A program made the translations under genes and the position numbers. From positions 402,495-426,012 of the forward strand of contig BLXT01004769.1 of NCBI GenBank assembly GCA_019648995.1: a DNA stretch of 23,518 bases. The letters run 5' to 3'. Under the pieces are notes generated by a model. That model did not search any database. It saw only the letters and a program-made list of their open reading frames with translations, and was not told where the DNA came from. Positions 11,597-20,600 of the stretch are shown one piece after another; the stretch's first letter is position 1; each line of letters begins with the position of its first letter. The stretch is from Plakobranchus ocellatus (taxonomy: Eukaryota > Mollusca > Gastropoda > Plakobranchidae).

Positions 11597-13959
11597 CAGC
11601 ATTCCAATACCTAAGTTAGTTTACCCACACCAGTACATAAAATTAAAACTAGTGGATCATAATAGTATGCAAGCCCATTGGTAAAGCATGATGTTAAATT
11701 ATAACATTATAATCATGTTATTTGTGCCATTATATCTTAATCCTTTCAAAACGGCATTTTGTGTCAGAAAATTTTTTCTCTAATTAATCAAAGATGCACT
11801 GGGCATCATAAGGGTCTTGACTGCCCATTGCAAACTTAAAAAAAAAAGAATTATGATTTTGGGTTAGTTATTTCATTTCCTTTTTTCTGTTCAACATTTC
11901 TCACACTCTTCTAAAAGAAAAACAAAATTCAATGTTGGCAAAATCTGATGGTATAAAGAAAAAAAAAAGTCATGTACTTATATCTCAAGGTGAGAAACCT
12001 AAGTTTTATAGAAAATAGGCAATTGTTAAGGAAAGGCTATTTTTTTTTTTCCTCCTTTTAATTTCAATTACTTCAAATCCAGGTAGCTGATGTTTCATCA
12101 AACTCTACACTCAAGAGAAGGCAGCCTGCATAACAGGAGCTGCCTGGGAATACAAATCATATTTCAGTATGTTCAACAAATCAAGATAAACAATACAGAA
12201 GAAACTGTTGTGCTGCTATCAAAATTGCAAATATTATGAAAAAAAAACCAAATCAAATTTTCAGGGCTTGACATGTGGAATTAATCTAGGAATGGACACT
12301 CCAATTTTAATCCTTTAACTGCCATGGTATTTAAAAAGACTTTGTTTCTGAAGAAAACGTCAAGTTATTTAAATGCGTACTGTAAAAAGTTTTTTTTTTA
12401 CTGTTTGGTTGCCTCTACCATTTTATTGAAATAGTAACATGATGTTTGCTAACAAAGGGTTAAAAATGGGTAAAAAGAGATAAAAATGAACATGCCAAAG
12501 CAAGGCTGATGTGAACAACGCAAGAGAAAAAAAACCTGGCACTACTACGAAGTAAAAATTTACGGTTTTTAGCAATCAAGAAGGTAAGACGCAAATGAGC
12601 AGCACGAGGACAAATTACTACCCACTGAAAGAAAATATAAGAGTCAAACACATAGATTTGAAATAAATTATCTGCAAAACTCTAAGATAGATGTTTTTCT
12701 TCCCCAGCAAAGAAAACCAGACATCAGAAACAAAGTCTTTTGGGAGGCTTTGAACTTAAAAAAACCCACACTGTTTATGACAGTAAAAAGCCCAAATGTA
12801 GTTTGAAGTAAACAGAATACCTTATCACTCAACTATGGTCTGCACCTTTTTTTTTTCTTTTAAAAAATAAAACACTTAAAAGACATACATAAAAATGATC
12901 ACTAATATTTTGGATTTACTTAGATCATCACTATTTCCTATCTGAAATGTCAGATAACTCAACTATAATGATGGGACCAATTTTGCTAGACCAGACCCAC
13001 TACAAACAATATCTTCCTGAAAGAAGACTAGGCCTGGACTTTCGGGAATTGGATTTTAACAGAACTTGGCAAGAGTTATCTGTAGTTCCTAGATATAATA
13101 CCAAAAAGAAAAAATACTACAGACAAATTACATTTTACTTCAACTGTTCTTGCCTAAAGATCTTTAACAATCCAGAACCGAATTAAACTCCCTTATTTAT
13201 GGTTTTCCACACAAGTCTATAAGTGCAGTTTTGCATCTGGTATTGGAGTATATTTCAATTCTGTCTAACTGCTAAAGACTGCTTTTTTTACATAATTATT
13301 CAGCACATTCTGATTTTATCCTTACTTGATAAAATTATAGTGTGTTCCACATTTAATGACATTGCTGAAACTGGCATTCTTCATATACTGACGTTTATAT
13401 TATTCCCCAACTTTTTCCTATTTTGCAATTAAAAACTTTTCTTATGTACATGCTTTCCAGAGAAATTTTTTTACTTAAGATTTTCTTTGTCTGTTCAGAA
13501 CTCTAAATAATTTTTTTTTTAATGAAATGCTTGCCTGTAGATTTCCACATAATAAAAAAATTCAAGGGTAAGTTTATTTGTTTTAGGACTACATAATGCA
13601 TGTGATTTAGAAACTTTGTAGACTGGATAGAAGAGAAATGATTGAAGGAAATTAAACATGAGAGTATTTTAACTTTTCTGCTTATGTATTTTGATATACT
13701 GACATTCCCTTTGAATGGACACAATCCTAGTGCTCTCTCTCATGCCAATATATACCCAGTATGCACTGTAAATGCTTAGCAAACCTGAATAATTTTTTTT
13801 GTTACTATCATCTTTTTATAAAAGACAGCATTGTTCAAGGGGCAGAAGCAAAGCACATTGAAGAGGCGCAAAGTGTTGTCATATGAAGGCCAAGCATGCA
13901 TTTTGTTCAGTAAAGGTGAATCAAAGTTTATTATGATAGGGATAAATGAGGTATTGCTG
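11597..13959. other. AT-rich stretch downstream of striatin, no recognised gene
   Basis: About 2.4 kb, possibly distal 3' UTR or intergenic. It contains an 18-bp perfect inverted repeat (12334-12351 and 12724-12741), a TTAA-bounded 149-bp segment at 12311-12459 with weakly similar ends, and A/T runs. The ORF at 12947-13186 (plus) is the longest with protein-like composition but matches nothing I know. Confidence 0.55.
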
Positions 13960-14461
13960 GAATAAAACTATATATATAAATATGTATGTTTATTTGTTTC
14001 CAAGGTAAACAATATAATATGCACAATTATTGAAATATTTTCCTTGAGGGCTCCTTGGTGATAACAAAAAATATCTATACAACCACAATCACTTTTAATT
14101 TTATATTACTACTAAGCCACACACACGAAAACATTGATTCAATTAAAAAAAAAAAAAAAGCACAATTCATCATTAGAGTAATCAGGTATAAAATGAAACC
14201 AAATTATGGTAATTATCATTATGAGAACTGTATCCTGTTCCCACGCAACAAGAACAACAATTGTAAGCTGTGGTAGGTGGGCCCTGTAATCCCTCCCCTA
14301 TCTGTGCTAACGTACCACATGCTCTATAACCCTCCCCCCCTCAAGACTAAAACACTAGAAGTTCATTGAGTGGTGGTGCATGGTCAATATTTACTTTTCT
14401 AATACACTGAGATGGAGTCAAACTGCAGAAAACCTTGAGTCTAAACATCCTGGGCCACACG
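13960..14461 (-). promoter_or_regulatory. Probable start of striatin 3' UTR with first AATAAA poly(A) signal
   Basis: Downstream of the stop there is no conserved coding sequence. The first AATAAA on the minus strand is at 13994-13989 (TTTATT on the plus strand), about 470 bases after the stop, with another at 13932-13927. An ATTAAA-type hexamer occurs near 14094-14099. Many more AATAAA words lie further down, as expected in AT-rich DNA, so the true cleavage site may be much further and the 3' UTR may be several kilobases long. The end given here is only the nearest plausible one. Confidence 0.3.
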
Positions 14462-14631
14462 TCATACAAACACTTTTGCAAGAGCATCGGCTCCAGCACT
14501 TGCGATGTATGGTTTTTGCGGGTGGAAGGCAACATCGTGAATGGACTCCTCAAATTTTTTGCGGTGTGAGGTGATTTCCTGAACACATGTTTTACTGTCT
14601 AAATTCCATAACCTAATTGAACAATCATGAC
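14462..14631 (-). CDS. STRN: Striatin terminal exon H: last WD40 blade and stop
   Basis: 170 bp including the stop. The acceptor is TCTTTGCAG. It completes A|GT (Ser) and encodes HDCSIRLWNLDSKTCVQEIT, SHRKKFEESIHDVAFHPQKP and YIASAGADALAKVFV, then TGA at 14464-14462. The last residues are the invariant C-terminus of the family, so the reading end is certain. The 3' UTR follows toward lower coordinates. Confidence 0.98.
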
Positions 14632-17600
14632 CTGCAAAGAAAGAAAATATAAATTCAATTACAGATTTTAAAAAAATTCTTGCACAATGTTATTTAAATA
14701 CTTCCTGAGGTTGTAAAGTCGGGACAAAAACACGTTGGCAAAACAATATTTTGCCAAATCCAAACGCTGCCTCTTAATGAATTCTTTGAAAGACCATTGA
14801 AAGCAAATACTAATTGATTTATGAAATACCAACAACTATTCAATCTGTGCTAGTTAATGCTTTCTTCTTAATCCCTTTACAAGCATCTTCTGCTGTAAAT
14901 CATGTTGCATTACATTCATGATAAAACAAGAGAAACATTTTTTTGCTTGGTTGAGAGTTTAAGAAAACTAAGACATTAAATTATGATTTTCTTAAGGGCT
15001 GTTCAATAATAATTTTGGGCCTTCATTTCAGCATTTTACAAAGTATACCCGTAGTGATGACAAAAGCAAAATCTGGATGCCTTTCAGCAGAAATATAGCT
15101 GCCCTTGAAAAAATTATCTATCCATGTTACTGAATCAGGACCAATTCAATATATTTTTAGTAACCAAGAAATCCTGGAGGGAGTTTCATTGAAAAGTAAT
15201 TTATACCAACTTTTACACCTAAAGATCATTTATTTGACAAATTGTTAACAAAGTCATTACTTCACACTTTCATATAATATTTTAGATACTCAAAAATTTG
15301 GGCCTTAATTTCATTTGTAACTTACTGGAATCAGTGGTAATTTGCAGATCTACAATTTTCTACCACAGCATTTTTTGGGTTAATATGCAAGAACCTATTT
15401 TTATTAAATAATAAAACAAGCAAACAAAAAAAAAAAAAACACACTTACTGCCTGATAGTAAATATAATCCATTGGGATCTATTGCCAAACTTGTCACAGA
15501 GTCTAAATGAGCTACCATTGAATGAATAATTTTGCCTGAAAAGGAAAAAAAAAACATTGCCTGAAAATATTTATAAACATATAAAACATACAATTTTCTT
15601 CACAAGCTTCTATGCCCAACTGACTTCCATGGATTGAAATCCATTAAATTTTATTTTCTAAACAAACTTCTATGCTCAATCGACTTCCAAGGATTGGAAT
15701 CCAATAAATTTTATTTTCTTCACAAACTTTCATTGAAATCCAACAAATATTATCTTCACAAACTTCACATTGATGTCAAATCAGAATCCACTACAGCAGT
15801 GCTCCCAGAGCAAACAATCAGCAAATCATAACACAATCTACTATCTCTTTTGCTTCTTGCTAGACTTGCTGTATCTTCCCAAGAATAGACTGTTTCAAAA
15901 GAGTAACAAAATGTTTAAGATGACTGGGAACTGGTCTGAATAAAGGAACATGATTGCCAATGTCTGTTCTAGACAGGGTACCTGAAGAAGAAGGTGTATG
16001 ATGTGTTCTCCTTTACTAATGAGATTGCATCCGCTTACCTGGAATTATTAAGATTTCCTATTTTTACTATACTCAAGATTATTTTGGAATGCCAGGAACA
16101 ATCAGTACCCTACTCCTGGTTCCTGGTTGCTTGGACTAAGCGTGGGACTTATTTTACTTTTTCCTTACATAAAAAATGAATGGAGTAAAAAGCTTACAAA
16201 CTTGTTTCAGCAAATTCAGCATTCAAACAGTAATAGAAAGGATTTTTTAACAAACTGACCTTGTTGAACTCTATTGTGCACACACTTCACCAACCCTAAG
16301 TTCCTAAGAAAAGGGAAATGACTCTTATTCACCCTTTTTTTTTTTTTTTTAACATTGGTTGCTGACTTATGAAAATAATCCAAAGACAACAGAAATGTGG
16401 AAAAAAAGTTTAAAAAAAAAAAAAAATGATTGAAGAATTGATTGGTACCAAAGAACCATTTTTATGTATGAAGGATTTCAAGAAAAAAAATAGGGCAAAA
16501 ATAAAAAAAAAGAGGGAGATCCGTCACTATCAGATTCAATTTCATAGATGACTAACTCATCAAAGTCTATTTGTAGTGCCTCTAGATCTAAATCTATGTC
16601 ACTTGCATCTGATTTTTTCACTGTATCTATTATCTGAATCATCTAAATGTCTACGATCTTGCTCAGTCATTCATTCTATGAATTGGAAAGCCATACTTAT
16701 CAGGAATGAAAGTGAAACTTTAAAAAAATCACTGAAGAGTCATTTCTAGTCTCATCTTTGTACTTTTTTTCTCTCATTGTAGCTTGTCAACTTCCGCAAA
16801 TTTAAACAGATGCTATAGCCAATTCCTAGCAGAATAAAATTGGCTATTCTAACGGCAATGTAGTGGTACATAGCGGTCGCATCAGCCCCCACCAGAGTAG
16901 CTAGTAGTTATATTTTGCTGTTGCAGTAGGGCAATTAGTGTTAAGAATGCATTGCTATAAACCTGACGTTTATGATAAGAATAAAAACTACAGGGAGCAG
17001 CATGTTTTCATTACATTTTTTGCTCACTTGTGGCAATCTGGGGTGGTTGATTTTGTTTTGTATATACTGCTCTGTAAAGTGATCTCAGTCTTTAAATTCA
17101 AACTCCTGAAAGAAAACGCCCTGCAGATCTCTGGACCAGCTTACTATTTGCCAATGCTCCTTTCTCAAGTAAAGCCAGTGTGACAACTAGCTGTTCAAAA
17201 AAGTCTAGTCTTTATGGCTATAACCTTGCTACACTAACTAAAAAAAAAACACTTCTGCAAACTTACATTGCTTATTAAGTCTGCTTACAAAGGCAACTCT
17301 CAATCATAGCCAATACTTTAATTATTTTTAAATGACCCAGGATATTAACTCCTTAAGTATAAAAAGTTTTCTTTCATTTGAAACATAGCTAAAGCTTAAG
17401 TGTTATTGAAAATAAAATCAACCAGAAAAAAAGAAAAAGGGACGATATGAAAGATGGACAAAATAAACCCTGTAAATAAGCATATTCACGTTAATTATCG
17501 CAGGAAAGTAATGCCAGCCTTTCACCTGTATTATTATCAAAAAATCTTATGTGCCTGTCCTCATGGGCTGTGATAGAGATTGGCAGAGTGGGGTGGCTAA

Positions 17601-20600
17601 TTACGCGGTTTATCTGGTTTGAACCTCCAGAATCTGAGGAAAGATAAACAAATGAAGGATATATTTCATCTTTATAACAGCCTTTGATTGCAAAAGTATG
17701 AGTCTTCTTTATAGCTCTTGAAATCCAGTCTTCAAATAAAAAAGAAAAAAAAAACATACAAAAAAAAATTAAAGAAAGTGTGCCTTTGATTTTTTAAAGA
17801 GACTGGTTGTTGCAGATTTGTATAATTTTAAATTGTAATTTTATGCAGACCTGAATTTATTTTTGTCTCCAACATGAGGACCTGCGCTCCAGTCTCAATG
17901 TCAAAGATGTAAGTATTTGAAGAAGTATAACTGGCCACCATCTGGTTGGGATCACAACGCACAAAGTCAACTGAGGTCGGAACACCCTCTTCTGAAATCA
18001 GAAGTCCAGAAAAAGTATGTAAGTTTCTACAGGGTGGAATAAAAAATGGACAAGTGCTGTAATACCACAAACTTAAGATGTTTAGTGACACGGACATGTA
18101 ATATAATTTTAAAGTAAGCCAATATTATCTAGAAGAGTCTTATGATATAAAAAAAGTGTAATCTAGAATACTATTTTATCAATAGCTGCAGAGTCCAGTA
18201 TGTTATTGAGAATAATCTACCTCATGATGCTATAGGCCAAGAACAATCAGGACCCTACTGCTGGTTCCCCAATGCTAAGGGACCCACTTTACTTTTAGAG
18301 TCCAGAATGTTATTGATAGTATTAAGCTATTATATTAGGCCTTTTTAAAAAATAAAAATGAATGTTAAAAAAATGAGGAGCAACAGGAAAGCGAGACAAA
18401 AACAAGCTAATGGAGGGACAAAGTTTTATGGAAAAAAAAGGGAGAGAGAGAGAAAATGTATAAACAAGAATGGTGAAAATCTGTAAAAAGAATGGGTGGG
18501 TGGCAGAGCTAGCAAGGTATATATCACACAACTTTTAGAATGATGAATGGATAAAAGATTGGGGGGGGGGCGGGGGAGAGAAAGAGAGAGAGAGAGAAAC
18601 ACAAAAAAGATAATAGAAACTCTGGAGGGTTGTTTTTTGAATTATAATTCTTCTTGCAACTTATTCTAACAAACAATCAAACAATGTAACTTAGATCCAG
18701 ATGGTAGACTATTGAAAACAGCAAGCTATTTTTGTGTATTTTACTTTATGAATACTTTCTAACATATTTTAAAACTAGTCCTCTGTTAGGATCTTTGCAA
18801 TGTTGTATAGATCTAGAATAGCTTTGTCGATCCCACCATAAATAAAATCTAAGCAGTGAAGAAAATTAATTACATATAGTATATATGACATTTTCGTAGA
18901 CATGGATCTAGGTCTATGCATTCTTTGCCAGCATTGTGTTTTCCACCACCCACTCCTACTACTTCAGTTCCAGGGAACACTCTTTAGGCAACAATAGCAG
19001 CATGTACAATATGCTTGTTGTGGCCAATCTGCTTTGGTCAAGTTGAAAGCTACAAGCTGTAGAGGCTAATTAAATTGGTTTCAAAAGAGAAACCAGTCCA
19101 GATAACACTAAAGAACAAACATGTAAATGATGCAGATCCTAGATTTCACAGAAATATCTAACAATCCAAGAAGTCACTATCTTCAATGCCAAATAATTTG
19201 TACAAGCTTGCCTCTATAACTGTAGTGCAGTCACAAACTTGAATGCTAGATAGCTGATGAGTACACCTACTTTATTTTTAAGATTACAGGCAGACATATT
19301 TTTCCTGTTTGGTCCTTCAACATTGAACAAGCCCAGGAAAGCAAAAGCCTGTGACTGGCAAACTGTGTAAATCCAATTATATTAAGATCACTACTGCTTT
19401 ATATTAAAGTATAAGTAAAGACAGGTAATAACACAAAATAAAATTGGAAACAGGTGATCTACTAGCCTACTAAGCATAGCTTTCTTATAGATGCCCATAA
19501 ATTTATGTCAGTCTTGTTAAGTTTGGATCAACACCAATAACTATGCTAGAATCACGATAAATATGCACCTGACTCAACAGTGAAAGTGTTCAGTAAAGGA
19601 GATTTGTTCCCTGGGCTCCAGAGCCTGATGGTACCATCACCAGAGCATGACAGAAGTTGGTTCTTAGAACTGTGTATTGATAAGCCCCACACAGCATCTG
19701 TATGAGCTTCAAGTGTGGCTGACAAAACATTTGGGTCTGTTAGGAAAGAAGAGAAGTATATTAAAATAAACTTGCTAAAATTTGTTTGGTGTATTCAAAG
19801 TGATTCTGTCACAAAGAAAATAGATCAGTAAAAGCAAATAAATATATTAAAGAAGAAACCTACACCATATCAGATACTGGAATGTGTAGTGTCAACACAA
19901 ATGTGGAAAAAATAGCTATGGCAAAATAAGGCTCATGCTTGCAAAATGGCACCAACCATGGGTTTCAAAAATCATCTAACACTGTACAACTTAAGACTGA
20001 GTGTACTTGTATCGTTATAAATGCTTATGTCACGGTTATTGAAAGAGGAATGATTATAAACAAAGCAAAAGGAAGCTTCTTTCCCAATCGTTTCCAAAAC
20101 TTGGTATTTTTTTTTTTTAAACTTACAAATGGTTTGCTTGAGAGGAATGAAGGCAGCAGATAGTTGCTATCTTTTTTCCCTTGTGACTTAAATGATATAA
20201 CTTGATATGTGTGGGCACACAGGAAAAGCCGTCAGATATTGCCCAGGCTTGTTTTGAACTAGGGCCATTTAACTCGATTACCTTCTTAATAGCCAAAATC
20301 TAGATTTTGGTTTCAACAAAATTTCCATGTATCAATCTTCATACTCCACCAAGTTTTATTAATTTCTGTATCCTATAACCTTTTTAATTATACATTTTTT
20401 CGACAAAAGTTTCTTTAATCAGGCTTGTGGCAACAAAAGCCAAAAAACCCAGGCCAATTTCCAAATTTGATAATATCACCATTGCTAGATCTACAATACA
20501 GCAAACGTACAAGTATTATTATACATCAAACTAAATGGCAGTTTCTTGGCTATTACATTCCAACTTATGCGCATGAATATAAATTAACCTAGTTGAGTGT

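Larger units (their letters stand above)
15536..17525 (-). other. Striatin intron F-G
   Basis: 1990-bp intron, GTGAAA...TTTTCAG. It contains a 60-bp tandem repeat (15601-15785) and the second copy of the dispersed repeat (16090-16160). Several T- and A-runs lie at 16330-16430. The plus-strand ORFs at 15994-16179 and 16938-17183 show no recognisable protein and are treated as chance. Confidence 0.9.
17992..19568 (-). other. Striatin intron D-E
   Basis: 1577-bp intron, GTGCAT...TTTCAG. It contains one copy of a dispersed repeat (18233-18297) with 19-bp direct repeats beside it, and a G-run followed by (GA)n at 18561-18597. No protein-coding signal was recognised in the rest. Confidence 0.9.

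Noticed and set aside
12947-13186. 79-residue plus-strand ORF beginning MSDNSTIMMGPILLDQ
   Set aside because: Composition of the first 60 residues is protein-like, but no family is recognised, there is no supporting splice or promoter context, and the end runs into Phe/Cys-rich noise.
14380-14574. ORFs on both strands over the last striatin exon (64 aa plus, 79 aa minus)
   Set aside because: Both are in wrong frames relative to the certain striatin exon at 14462-14631.
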